DNA of 64,000 nucleotides from JAYRSJ01 sp041920215 (GTDB taxonomy: Bacteria > Pseudomonadota > Gammaproteobacteria > Burkholderiales > Burkholderiaceae_C), in NCBI GenBank assembly GCA_041920215.1, contig JAYRSJ010000016.1, positions 1 through 64,000 of the forward strand. The letters run 5' to 3'. The position numbers and the translations under genes are program-made. Under the pieces are notes generated by a model. The model was given only the letters and a program-made list of their open reading frames with translations, had not been told where the DNA came from and ran no database searches. Below are positions 8,413 through 16,833 of this stretch, piece by piece (the stretch's first letter is position 1; each line of letters opens with the position of its first letter).

Positions 8413-9110
8413 GACTGAGGTATCCAGGCTCGGGCAGCAAGAGTCTCGGCGGCCACCCAGTCCGCCTCCGTATCGATATCGATGCACTCCAGCGCATCGT
8501 CGAACAGAACGCCGAAGGCCCCCGCAGGCACAAAGCGCCGCTGCTCGCGTAAGGCCTCCACGCTGACCAGATACAGCGCGCCGTTGACCGCAGCGGCGGT
8601 CGGCAGATCCTGGCTTCGCAGACCGGTCTTGCCTGGGAAACAGGCATTCATCCGCCCATCATCCGACAGCAAGTAAGTCCAATAGGGATGCTGCTCCACC
8701 GCACTGACACCCACAGCGCCACTGCCTCCCATGCTCAGCCGAGCAAATGCCTCGTCCCAGCGCTGACGGCGCCGCAGCGGACTCGTGGGTTGCAGCAGCG
8801 CCAGCCAGTCGTATCGCTCGCCATCCGCAGCGCAGGCATCCAGCGCATGCAAGGCAACGTCCAGGGTGCTGGCCGTATCGCTGGCCAGTTCGACCGGACG
8901 CAGCCAGGGCACGGCGGCACCAGCCACCTCGGCAACGGTGGCCACGGCGGTATCGTCGGTCGACACCAGCACCCTGTGGAAGCCCGGGTAGCTCAGCGCG
9001 AACTCGATGGACCACTGCACCAAGGGCTTGCCCAGAAATGACCGCACATTCTTGCCCGGGACCCTTTTTGAACCGGCCCGCGCTGGAATCAGCGCCAGTG
9101 TCTTGCTCAT
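8409..9110 (-). CDS. legF: CMP-nonulosonate cytidylyltransferase (NeuA/LegF)
   Basis: This 233-residue enzyme activates the nonulosonic acid with CTP to give the CMP-sugar used by glycosyltransferases. It shows the N-terminal CTP-binding signature LALIPARAGSKRVPGKNVR, the internal QPTSPLR motif and the C-terminal acidic metal site IDIDTEADW. The length fits the single-domain cytidylyltransferases of the family. The ATG at 9110 overlaps the HisH-like stop as ATGA and lies directly before the conserved N-terminus; the longer upstream reading frame has no family similarity. It sits between the synthase gene and the amidination genes, which fits activation of a free 5,7-diacylated acid. Confidence 0.92.
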   Translation of the reverse strand: MSKTLALIPARAGSKRVPGKNVRSFLGKPLVQWSIEFALSYPGFHRVLVSTDDTAVATVAEVAGAAVPWLRPVELASDTASTLDVALHALDACAADGERYDWLALLQPTSPLRRRQRWDEAFARLSMGGSGAVGVSAVEQHPYWTYLLSDDGRMNACFPGKTGLRSQDLPTAAAVNGALYLVSVEALREQRRFVPAGAFGVLFDDALECIDIDTEADWVAAETLAARAWIPQS

Positions 9111-9763
9111 AGTTGGGCAAAGCGTTCGATCAAACGCAAGCCCACCGGGCCACTGCGCTCCGGATGGAACTGGGTCGCCATCACATTGGCGCGTTGCACC
9201 GCGGCACAGATCACATGGCCGCCATACCGGCAATCCGCCAGCCTGTCCCCCGCATGACTCGGCTCGGCAGCGAACGAATGGACGAAGTACACCGCCGGAT
9301 TTTCGCCCCGCAGCGGCTCCAGCAGCGAACCCTGCCAGTCGCGTCCATCTGCAGGCTGCAGATGGTTCCAGCCGATATGGGGCACACGCTGGGCGACGCC
9401 GCTGGTCGTCACGGCCGAAATGGCCTTGACTCGACCCGGCAGAACACCCAGGCCCGCGTGATCGCCGAACTCCTCGCTCGCATCAAACAGGATCTGCATA
9501 CCGACGCAGATGCCGAACAAAGGCCGGCCGGTCAGCGCGAAAGCCCGGATTGCGTCGCCGAAACCACGCTCGCTCACTTCCTTGATGCTGTCCCGGAAAG
9601 CGCCGACCCCGGGCACCACCAGGCGCTCGGCAGCCAGCGCCGCCTTCGGCTCATCGGTCACATGCACATCGGCGCCGCCATGCTCAAACGCGCGCACGAC
9701 ATTGAACAGATTGCACATCCCGTAGTCGAGGATGGTGACTTTGCGCTTGGACATGAGCGTCAT
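9107..9763 (-). CDS. hisH: HisH-like glutamine amidotransferase of surface-sugar amidination
   Basis: This 218-residue class I glutamine amidotransferase resembles HisH. Visible are LDYGMCNLFNVVRAFEHGG at the N-terminus, VPGVGAFRDSI, the nucleophile Cys in GICVGMQILFDASEEFG, VYFVHSF and the catalytic His/Glu in ATQFHPERSG. In O-antigen loci a HisH paralog releases ammonia from glutamine for a HisF paralog and a WbpG/PseA amidotransferase that builds an amidine on an N-acylated sugar. No other histidine-biosynthesis genes are near, so a role in histidine synthesis is unlikely. ATG codons at 9763 and 9754 both fit; neither has a strong ribosome site. The stop overlaps the cytidylyltransferase start. 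Confidence 0.9.
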   Translation of the reverse strand: MTLMSKRKVTILDYGMCNLFNVVRAFEHGGADVHVTDEPKAALAAERLVVPGVGAFRDSIKEVSERGFGDAIRAFALTGRPLFGICVGMQILFDASEEFGDHAGLGVLPGRVKAISAVTTSGVAQRVPHIGWNHLQPADGRDWQGSLLEPLRGENPAVYFVHSFAAEPSHAGDRLADCRYGGHVICAAVQRANVMATQFHPERSGPVGLRLIERFAQL

Positions 9764-9766
9764 CGA

Positions 9767-10528
9767 TCAGAACTTTCGAACGGGAAGGCCCGCATCCAAT
9801 GCGGCCGTACGGATGTCCGCCACGGACATCCGTTGGTAGTGCAAAACGTCAGCCATGGCCACCGCATCGGCCAAGCCTTCATGGGCTGCTTCGACGAAGT
9901 GCGCCAGGCTGCCCATGCCGCCGCTGGCAATCACAGGCACGGGCACGGCCTCGCTGACGGCACGGACCAAGCGCAAGTCGAAACCCTGCCTGGTACCCTC
10001 GCGGTCCACCGAGGTGATCAGCACCTCGCCGGCTCCCAGCTCCACACCGCGCCGCACCCACTCCAGCACATCCAGACCGGTGCGCTCGCGCCCATTGTCC
10101 GTGTAGACCTCCCATTTGCCCGGCGCAATCTCCTTGGCCTCAATGGACAGCACCATGGCCTGCGAGCCGAAGCGCCGTGCCACTTCACGAATCAAGTCGG
10201 GACGGGCCACTGCCGCCGTGTTGATGGCCACCTTGTCGGCGCCTGAGCGGAGGATGTCCCGCGCATCACCGACCGAACGGATGCCACCGCCCACCGTGAT
10301 GGGGATGAACACATCCCGAGCCGCTTTCTTGACGATGTCGCTCAGGTTGTTGCGACCGTACAAGCTGGCGACGATGTCCATATAGATCAGTTCGTCGGCG
10401 CCTTGCTCGTAGTAGCGCACTGCATATGCCTGGGGATCACCGATGACGCGCAGGCCCTCCAGCCGCACGCCCTTGATGAGGTTGGGCCCCTTGATATCAA
10501 GCCGGGGAATGATGCGCAGATTGCTCAT
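9767..10528 (-). CDS. hisF: HisF-like cyclase subunit of surface-sugar amidination
   Basis: This 253-residue TIM barrel resembles imidazole-glycerol-phosphate synthase subunit HisF. It begins IIPRLDIKGPNLIKGVRLEG, where true HisF has a variant ending in VKGVNF. It keeps the phosphate-binding GGGIRSVGDA and ADKVAINTAAV and the catalytic Asp region LITSVDREGTRQGFD. The divergent N-terminus is typical of paralogs paired with WbpG/PseA, in which HisF probably channels ammonia from HisH. The stop lies 3 bp before the HisH-like start, and the WbpG-like gene ends 3 bp upstream of its start codon, so the three form a compact unit. Confidence 0.9.
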   Translation of the reverse strand: MSNLRIIPRLDIKGPNLIKGVRLEGLRVIGDPQAYAVRYYEQGADELIYMDIVASLYGRNNLSDIVKKAARDVFIPITVGGGIRSVGDARDILRSGADKVAINTAAVARPDLIREVARRFGSQAMVLSIEAKEIAPGKWEVYTDNGRERTGLDVLEWVRRGVELGAGEVLITSVDREGTRQGFDLRLVRAVSEAVPVPVIASGGMGSLAHFVEAAHEGLADAVAMADVLHYQRMSVADIRTAALDAGLPVRKF

Positions 10529-10531
10529 GAC

Positions 10532-11857
10532 TTACTTGGAATCCGGATGCCAGACGGCATGGCGCTGCTTCCACTGCCCGTCCTCCCACTTCCACAGATG
10601 CGGCGAGCGGAAGCTGTCGGTCAGGTGCTTGAAGTACTCACGCGTCATGATCGGCTGTTCGAACATCTTGCTCGCCTCGGGGAACTCGCTGGCCGGGATG
10701 CTCAAGTACTTGAAGATCTCATCGGCAAAGCGCTCCGGAAACTCATGGTCATAGCGCTTGACCAGCGCCACACCTTCTTCGCGCGTGATGTCGCCCGAGC
10801 GGATTTCCTGGGCCGCGTCGTAGCTGGCTCGGCCGATGCCGAACTTGGTACCGGTGGTGTAGTAGTGAAAGTCATCGATACGGTCGTCGATGCTGTTGTA
10901 CTTGCTGTAGGTGCCGGGCGTGCGTTCAGGCGAAGCCTCAAAACCGCCATGCTCGACTGCATAGTAGTAGCAGGCTTGAGGATGCCACTTCAGGTAGTAG
11001 CCCAGGTAGTGAACCTCGGTCTTCTTCTCTTCGATTTCGTTCGGATTCGCCGGCAGATAGGGAGCCAGGTCATGCGTCTGCAACCCGAATCGCGATTTCA
11101 GATCCGCAACCGACACGCCACCGAGACTGACCTTGGATTGATCCTCTGCGGTGAAGTAGGACCAGTCGCGCTTGGCCGATTCCGTATCGCCGATGGGGTT
11201 GCCATACTCCGCTTCGTTCTCGCCGTAGATCACCAGCGGGATATTGAACAGCAGCGACATCTTCGGCGCCAGGGACTTCTGGCCGAACATAAAGGCCTGG
11301 AAGGGATGGAACAGATTGTCCACGGCCAAGCGCGTCAGCAGACGGTGCGCGCGGCCATTTGGCGTCATCAGATAGTTGTCATGGCCGGCGTGGATCCAGC
11401 GCTGAAAATTGCGCCAGCCCCATTCGGTGTAGACGTGGGGGGCCCAGGTCACCGTCAGGGGGTGCATGCCGTACTTGGTGCGCAGAATGTGCGAGGCATA
11501 GAAGCTGTCCTTGCCGCCGGAGCCGGGCACGATGCAGTCATAGCTGCCATCCTTGCTGCGGTGACGGTCCAGCAGGTCACGCAGCGCGCGCTCGCGGTCA
11601 TCCCAGTCGATCGTGCCCTGCTTCTTCTCTGCAAAGCGACAGGCGTCACAGACGCCCTCTTCATCAAAATGGATCGTCTTCTTCTTTGAGTCCTTGGTGT
11701 GCGTGTACTCCACCGCAGAGTTCGGGCGCTGATTGGATATGACACAGCGCTTGCAAAAGGCAACTTCTGCGGGCAATCCGTACTTGGTCTCCGGCTGCAA
11801 TACCGAGCCGAGATACTTGGAGGTATCGACCTCTTGTGGGGCGGGAATTCGTTCCAT
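10532..11857 (-). CDS. N-acetyl sugar amidotransferase (WbpG/PseA/LegA-type)
   Basis: This 441-residue PP-loop ATPase adenylates an acyl-amide carbonyl and attacks it with ammonia to give an amidine (acetamido to acetamidino). Evidence is the ATP-pyrophosphatase loop IVPGSGGKDSFYASHIL near residue 115, the paired cysteines CKRC (about 35-38) and CDAC (about 70-73) that may bind zinc, and the long C-terminal region rich in Trp/Tyr that typifies this family. The next two genes are HisF and HisH paralogs, the usual partners. In Pseudomonas and Campylobacter such sets make acetamidino derivatives of nonulosonic or uronic sugars; here the target is probably the legionaminic-type acid. The start at 11857 follows a run of AT-rich bases with AAGGAGTAAG upstream, a strong ribosome site. 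Confidence 0.9.
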   Translation of the reverse strand: MERIPAPQEVDTSKYLGSVLQPETKYGLPAEVAFCKRCVISNQRPNSAVEYTHTKDSKKKTIHFDEEGVCDACRFAEKKQGTIDWDDRERALRDLLDRHRSKDGSYDCIVPGSGGKDSFYASHILRTKYGMHPLTVTWAPHVYTEWGWRNFQRWIHAGHDNYLMTPNGRAHRLLTRLAVDNLFHPFQAFMFGQKSLAPKMSLLFNIPLVIYGENEAEYGNPIGDTESAKRDWSYFTAEDQSKVSLGGVSVADLKSRFGLQTHDLAPYLPANPNEIEEKKTEVHYLGYYLKWHPQACYYYAVEHGGFEASPERTPGTYSKYNSIDDRIDDFHYYTTGTKFGIGRASYDAAQEIRSGDITREEGVALVKRYDHEFPERFADEIFKYLSIPASEFPEASKMFEQPIMTREYFKHLTDSFRSPHLWKWEDGQWKQRHAVWHPDSK

Positions 11858-11886
11858 TGTTTTCTTACTCCTTGCGTAATTTGTCG

Positions 11887-13146
11887 TCAGGCCATCAATG
11901 AATCGATGACCCGCACTAGATTTTGAGTCGGACCACCCGACGCTTTAGCCGCCGCCTGCGGGGGCTGGGAGACTTCCCTGCTGGGAACGGAGAGCTTCAG
12001 CAGCGCAGGCGCCAATTCCGCTGGCGATGGCACCCCCGTCGAGATCCCCATGCGGCTGTACGGCGCATCGTCGGTAAAGACCGAGGCATCCACAGAAATC
12101 ACAGGCCGTCCCGCCAGCTTGGCCTCCAGACCCACGGTCGAAGACGTCACCACCACCAAATCCACCGCATGCAGCAGGGCCGCCAGGTCTTCACCCGTCG
12201 GGCTGAACTCGACGCGCTCCTGACCGTCAACGAACGCCTGCCGCTCACTCGGGTGATAGCGCACCACCAAGCGGTAGCCCGGTTGGGCGGCGACGAATTC
12301 TCGCAGATGTGCCTCGATGCGCCGCGGCAGCGACGGATCGCCGCGCCGCGCGGCAAAGGGATGTTGCTCGGGTTCCACCTGGGAGGCCCACAAAATCACC
12401 CGTGAGCCATCATCCCAGCCACGAGAGAACCGCAACCGCTGTCCAGCCTCGATAGCGGCAGGTGTCGTAAGGCGCTCAAACGCGGGATTGCCGGTCACAA
12501 CGACCTCATCCGGCTTGCGACCGTACGCCACAAAGAAGTCGCGCACGTCCTCGTTCAACACACAGATCCGGTCCGCATAGCCAGGCTGACCGATCCATTG
12601 CACCTCCTGCAGACCAAAGATATCGACCGCACACAAGGCCCGCAGACCTAATCGGCCAGCGGCCAGCAACGCGGCCTGCTCGCTACGCGGCGAGTTGGTT
12701 GCGACCACCAAGGCCGGTTTCACCGAAGCAAGCCAGCGCTCAAACAAACCAACCGGCCGAAAGGCCTGCCTGCCTCGTTGGGCATAAAGTGCCGCCGCAC
12801 CGTCAGCGCCATGCTCGGCAACCAACTCAAGGTAATTCAAACCAAGATAGGCAATCGTTTCCTCGCGCGGCACCGGCCCGCCCGCCGAAAGATCACCAGC
12901 CAGTTGCCCCCCCCGTGCCTGCACCTCGGGTGCATTCGCCTCGGGCAAATGCCGGTAGCCGATGTACTCGATACCGAGACGCTCTAGATATGCCCCAGCG
13001 GTGGTGAGCGCCAGGAAAAGCACCGAACGCCCCGCTTCACGGAGCGCGCGGGCCACCGGTTCCAGCATCGCCACATGGCCGCCGCCATAGGCTACCAACA
13101 CGATGGGGCGTGACGAGATGCCCGCCGCTGCAACACGTCTATTCAC
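11887..13146 (-). CDS. Putative GT-B-like glycosyltransferase, possible nonulosonate transferase
   Basis: This roughly 419-residue protein has a two-domain Rossmann architecture like GT-B transferases. The N-terminal half begins RPIVLVAYGGGHVAMLEPVA. The C-terminal half has VVTGNPAFERL, LVVRYHPSERQAF and VVTSSTVGLEAKLAGRPVIS, which resemble the donor-binding region of capsule and glycerophosphate transferases. It contains no signal peptide or clear membrane helix. Standing between the amidination genes and a membrane protein, it is a candidate for moving the CMP-nonulosonate onto the lipid-linked glycan, but the donor is inferred. The GTG at 13146 follows AGGGAG at a short spacing; another GTG at 13215 would add 23 residues. 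The family was not recognised with certainty. Confidence 0.6.
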   Translation of the reverse strand: MNRRVAAAGISSRPIVLVAYGGGHVAMLEPVARALREAGRSVLFLALTTAGAYLERLGIEYIGYRHLPEANAPEVQARGGQLAGDLSAGGPVPREETIAYLGLNYLELVAEHGADGAAALYAQRGRQAFRPVGLFERWLASVKPALVVATNSPRSEQAALLAAGRLGLRALCAVDIFGLQEVQWIGQPGYADRICVLNEDVRDFFVAYGRKPDEVVVTGNPAFERLTTPAAIEAGQRLRFSRGWDDGSRVILWASQVEPEQHPFAARRGDPSLPRRIEAHLREFVAAQPGYRLVVRYHPSERQAFVDGQERVEFSPTGEDLAALLHAVDLVVVTSSTVGLEAKLAGRPVISVDASVFTDDAPYSRMGISTGVPSPAELAPALLKLSVPSREVSQPPQAAAKASGGPTQNLVRVIDSLMA

Positions 13147-13233
13147 ACGACTCCCTGCAAAACGATTTAGCCGCGATGGGCTGGTAAATCCCATCAACTC
13201 GGTTGCAATGGTCACCGATTCGAGCCTGCTTGT

Positions 13234-14208
13234 TCATGCACGAGTTCGACCTACTAATGCCTGCGGTCGCGAGATCCCGTTGGAAGTGGTGTTTGCACCA
13301 CGGCATTTCATGGCAGCGGTCAACGCCACAGGGATCAACAAAGTCAGCACAGTGAAGCCGAAAAATCCACCGAACAATGGTAATAGCATCAGTTTCTGCA
13401 GCCCGCTCCACGGACGGCCAGCCACCGACAGGAATCCAACAAGCACCAGCATCGGGATCAAGACAATGACTCCAACCAGGGTTCTCAAACTCCCCCCCAT
13501 CAGAAACATGCCCATTCCGTGCTGCAGCATACTGATCGCACCAACCCAACCTCCGCCGTAAAAATCAAGATTCTTGTGAAGAGCCAGCCAAAAATAGCCG
13601 ACCACTAAATAAAGGAGCGGCAAGGCCAAGGCCATGGTCAACCAGCGTTGCCAACGGCGCCTCAGCCCATAGCCGGCACGCCGATAGGGTGGGTAAAAAA
13701 GCACTAGAGCGCCGACCACAACAATGAACACGCCCGTGCTGACGGCACCAAGCAAACAAGCCAACCCCGCCTTGAACAGCAAGCCCGGCACGACGCGGGT
13801 AGCCCTGCTCATCTGCAGGCATAGGCAAGCCGCCAGCAGCCAAGCGGTCCACGCGATCACGCCACGGCCATTCATCGCCAGATGGGCCGCAAGGAAAACG
13901 CCCCAAGCCCAGGCAGGTGCCCGCCCTCCAGTCAATCCGATCAGTTGGCGCCAAAGGCTGACATTGCAGGCAAAAAAGGCAGCTACATAAAGAGGGAAGC
14001 CAAGCCCAGGAACTCGCGCGTCAAGCAGAAAGCCCGGATAGGCGACTAGATAACGGAAGAAATGTGGATGGCCAAGCAACAATACGGGAGAGATATCCCC
14101 CTGCCAAAGTTCCAGCACCTGCGGCCAAGGTTCGAACGCCTTGATGCCAATGACCGCAGCAAAGACGGCCGCAGCGAAAGCCATCCACCAGTCAGCGCGT
14201 CGCCACAT
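13234..14208 (-). CDS. Multi-pass membrane protein, candidate polymerase (Wzy-like)
   Basis: This 324-residue protein consists mostly of hydrophobic helices, about eight or nine, such as WWMAFAAAVFAAVIGIKAF near the N-terminus, LLFKAGLACLLGAV, WLTMALALPLLYLVVGYFWL and LVGVIVLIPMLVLVGFL. A polar loop containing GHPHFFRYLVAYPG follows the first helix, and a short basic tail ends the protein. No named family was recognised. The locus has a flippase, a chain-length protein and an export protein but no other obvious polymerase, so a Wzy role is plausible. The length is short for Wzy proteins, which are usually near 400 residues. The ATG at 14208 is preferred to a TTG at 14244; it overlaps the preceding gene by 17 bp. 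Confidence 0.6.
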   Translation of the reverse strand: MWRRADWWMAFAAAVFAAVIGIKAFEPWPQVLELWQGDISPVLLLGHPHFFRYLVAYPGFLLDARVPGLGFPLYVAAFFACNVSLWRQLIGLTGGRAPAWAWGVFLAAHLAMNGRGVIAWTAWLLAACLCLQMSRATRVVPGLLFKAGLACLLGAVSTGVFIVVVGALVLFYPPYRRAGYGLRRRWQRWLTMALALPLLYLVVGYFWLALHKNLDFYGGGWVGAISMLQHGMGMFLMGGSLRTLVGVIVLIPMLVLVGFLSVAGRPWSGLQKLMLLPLFGGFFGFTVLTLLIPVALTAAMKCRGANTTSNGISRPQALVGRTRA

Positions 14209-15076
14209 GGAGCAAACGCCCGTAGAAGCCACGAACGACGGCAATCATTGATGCCAACGGTCCCGAGGGCAAGGCATCTTCCGATAGGCCGATGCGTACA
14301 CCTTCGACGGTTCCGATGGCAGGGTGCTTGGCCGTTCCAAACAAGACGTCCCAGAACTGAAAAACCGAAGCGAAGTTGCAGTTGTAGTGCGAAGGGTCGT
14401 TGCTGTGGTGCAAGCGATGCGCTCCCGGAGACTGTATCAACCAGCGCCCCACCCAGCCCCAGTTGCTGTGCCAATTGCTGTGCTTAGCGAACCCGAGCGC
14501 CTGCAACGCCAGTTGCGCGGCAATGTAGTGCTCCGCCGGCATGCCCAGCAGGGCTGCAGGCACAGCGTTGACGCCGTGCAGCAGGGCTCGCTCCATCGGA
14601 TGGTCACGCAGCGCGGTCAGCATCGTCATCTCTGTCGCGCAGTGGTGAAATTTGTGGATTTCCCAAAGCGGTGCGAACCGGTGCATCCAGCGGTGAGTCC
14701 AGTAATTCGAGAAGTCCAGCGCGACAATGAACAGGGCATAGGCCAGCCAGGGCGGCCCGACATGTTCCAGCCATCGGAGATCCAGGCTTTGCTTGAGTGT
14801 GGTCTGCAGCAGGTAAACAAGGCCGAAAAACAGGACCGTGCCCAGGATCAGGCCGGCGTTTGTCAAAACCAGCAGCGCGCTGACAACATCGGTCAAGGCA
14901 CTGCTCCCGCTGCGCAAAAGTCGACTCAGGCTGCTCGCTTGCCAACCCTTCATGCCGATCTCTACCAGCATCATCGCCGCGACCAAGGTCATCGACACGA
15001 CAATGCTGCCGCCCACCCCGGCGAACATGGTTTGGAGCTTTGCTATCAGGCGATCCGGGTCCAGCATCTGCGCCAC
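14192..15076 (-). CDS. Sterol desaturase / fatty acid hydroxylase family membrane enzyme
   Basis: This protein of about 294 residues has the histidine boxes of the fatty acid hydroxylase superfamily, which hold a di-iron centre and oxidise C-H bonds of lipids: HRWMH near residue 128, HKFHH near 141, and HRLHH near 220, with further His residues around KHSNWHSNW. Several membrane helices precede them (SIVVSMTLVAAMMLVEIGM and LILGTVLFFGLVYLLQ). The substrate is unknown. In this locus it might modify the acyl chain of a lipid carrier or lipid A, but that is only inference. The start is a GTG at 15076, five bases from the asnB stop; an ATG at 15067 is an alternative. Confidence 0.85.
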   Translation of the reverse strand: MAQMLDPDRLIAKLQTMFAGVGGSIVVSMTLVAAMMLVEIGMKGWQASSLSRLLRSGSSALTDVVSALLVLTNAGLILGTVLFFGLVYLLQTTLKQSLDLRWLEHVGPPWLAYALFIVALDFSNYWTHRWMHRFAPLWEIHKFHHCATEMTMLTALRDHPMERALLHGVNAVPAALLGMPAEHYIAAQLALQALGFAKHSNWHSNWGWVGRWLIQSPGAHRLHHSNDPSHYNCNFASVFQFWDVLFGTAKHPAIGTVEGVRIGLSEDALPSGPLASMIAVVRGFYGRLLHVATR

Positions 15077-15080
15077 GATC

Positions 15081-16832
15081 TCAGAGCTTTTGCCAGTGCG
15101 ACATCGCGATCAGCGCGCGCAGTTCGCGCGTCAGGTTGGCGGTTCCGGCAATGTGCCGCTCACAGGTGCTGCGCAGAGCCTCTGATTCAAAACACCGCGT
15201 CGGCAGGTGTTCGCGGCAGTAGTCCGCCTTGCTCGACCTGAACCACTCCCCCACCGGCACCGTGAACATCTGCTTGCGCCGATACGCCAGGCTCTCGCCG
15301 ATCAAGGGCGCCACGGCCTTCTTATACAGATACTTGGTCACACCATCCTTGAGCTTCAGCGAACCCGGCATGCGGAAGGCCAGCTCCATCATCCGGTAGT
15401 CCAGGAAGGGCGTGCGGGCTTCCAGCGAGACCGCCATGCCCATGCGGTCCGGCTTCACCAGGTTGTTGCCGGAAAGCAGGAGCTGCATATCCAGGTAGAG
15501 GGCCTGGTTGATGCGATCCTGATGGGCAACTTCCTGGAAGTAGGGTCGGGCCACGTCGAACGAATCCACCGCGTCCAGGCGTCGCGCCAGAGCAGGCTCG
15601 TACAGCGCCTGCTTGCCGCGATGATTGAACAGGGAAATGCTGTCGAAGTAGCGGCGCTGGAACTCCTCATCACTCCAGGATGAGGCCTCAGACTGAGCGA
15701 AGAAGCTCTTGTATTTGTCGTAACCGGCGAAGAGCTCGTCGCCGCCGTCGCCGGTCAGCACCACCTTCACATGCTTGGCCGCCAGGGCTGACACCCGATA
15801 GGTCGGCAGGAAAGACACGTCGCCATGCGGCTGGTCGCAGTGGTAGGTGGCCATGGGCCAAAGATCCAGCATGTCCGGATCCACCTTCTCCATCACATGC
15901 TGCGTCCCGAAGCGGTCTGCCGCCTCTTGAGCGAAGGCGGATTCGTCATAGCGCGGATCATCGAAACCGATGCAGAAAGTCTTGACCGGCTCGCTCATGT
16001 GACGAGCCATCAGGCCAACGATGGTGCTGGAGTCCACGCCGCCGGACAGGAAGGCGCCGAAGGGCACATCACTGCGCAGGCGCAGGCGTACGGCATCGTC
16101 CAATACCGCGTTGAACTCCTCGATCCAGTCGGCCTCGGAGCGACCATGCTGGGGGGCGACCTCGGCGAGATTCCACCATCGCCGCACGGTGGTACCCGAG
16201 GCATCCACCCGGAGCAGATGTCCGGGCATCAGATGCCGCACGCCTTGGTAGATCGTGAACGGCGCGGGCACATAGTTGAAGCTCAGGAAGTGGTGCAGCG
16301 CTTCTTCATCCATGCCCGGTGAGGGCATGCCGGCCTTGAGCACGGCCTTGATCTCCGAGCCGAAAGTGAGCTGCTGCCCGTCATCGTGCAGGTACAGCGG
16401 CTTGACACCGATGCGGTCCCGCACCAAGTACAGCGCCTGCTCACGCGCATCGTAGATCGCAATGGCGAACATGCCGTTGAGCTTGCGGACAAAGTCGATC
16501 CCTTCGCTCTCGTACAAGCGCAGCAGCACCTCGGTGTCGGAGTGCGTACGGCAGGGGTTGCCCGCCTGAGCCAGCTCTTGTGCCAACTCCACGTGGTTGA
16601 AGATCTCGCCGTTCTGCACCACCACGATGCGGCCGTCATCCGACACAAAGGGCTGATGCCCCCCAGCCAGGTCGATGATGGACAGACGCTGATTGCCCAG
16701 GCCAACGCCCGGGGCGCTGAAGATGCCTTGATCATCCGGGCCGCGGTGGCGGATGGACGCGCCCATGGCGCGCAGCACATCGGCCGGCACGGAACGCCCG
16801 CCGCGATGAAAGTAACCAAAAATGCCGCACAC
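15081..16832 (-). CDS. asnB: Asparagine synthase-type glutamine amidotransferase
   Basis: This 583-residue protein has the two-domain AsnB plan. The N-terminal class II amidotransferase exposes Cys2 as nucleophile once the start Met is removed (VCGIFGYFHRGG) and has RHRGPDDQG, GNQRLSIIDLAGG and QNGEIFNHVEL. The C-terminal synthetase domain contains the PP-loop AFLSGGVDSSTIVGLMA, VVLTGDGGDELFAGYDKY and LEARTPFLDYRMMELA. The GTG at 16832 is chosen because it puts Cys second. Proteins of this type in polysaccharide loci often amidate a sugar acid or lipid-linked intermediate rather than free aspartate; which applies here cannot be read from sequence. It follows the sugar transferase gene by one base. 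Confidence 0.88.
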   Translation of the reverse strand: MCGIFGYFHRGGRSVPADVLRAMGASIRHRGPDDQGIFSAPGVGLGNQRLSIIDLAGGHQPFVSDDGRIVVVQNGEIFNHVELAQELAQAGNPCRTHSDTEVLLRLYESEGIDFVRKLNGMFAIAIYDAREQALYLVRDRIGVKPLYLHDDGQQLTFGSEIKAVLKAGMPSPGMDEEALHHFLSFNYVPAPFTIYQGVRHLMPGHLLRVDASGTTVRRWWNLAEVAPQHGRSEADWIEEFNAVLDDAVRLRLRSDVPFGAFLSGGVDSSTIVGLMARHMSEPVKTFCIGFDDPRYDESAFAQEAADRFGTQHVMEKVDPDMLDLWPMATYHCDQPHGDVSFLPTYRVSALAAKHVKVVLTGDGGDELFAGYDKYKSFFAQSEASSWSDEEFQRRYFDSISLFNHRGKQALYEPALARRLDAVDSFDVARPYFQEVAHQDRINQALYLDMQLLLSGNNLVKPDRMGMAVSLEARTPFLDYRMMELAFRMPGSLKLKDGVTKYLYKKAVAPLIGESLAYRRKQMFTVPVGEWFRSSKADYCREHLPTRCFESEALRSTCERHIAGTANLTRELRALIAMSHWQKL

Positions 16833-16833
16833 C

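Noticed and set aside
9107..10528. HisH and HisF as histidine biosynthesis genes
   Set aside because: Both are surrounded by nonulosonate and amidotransferase genes, HisF has a divergent N-terminus, and no other his gene is near.
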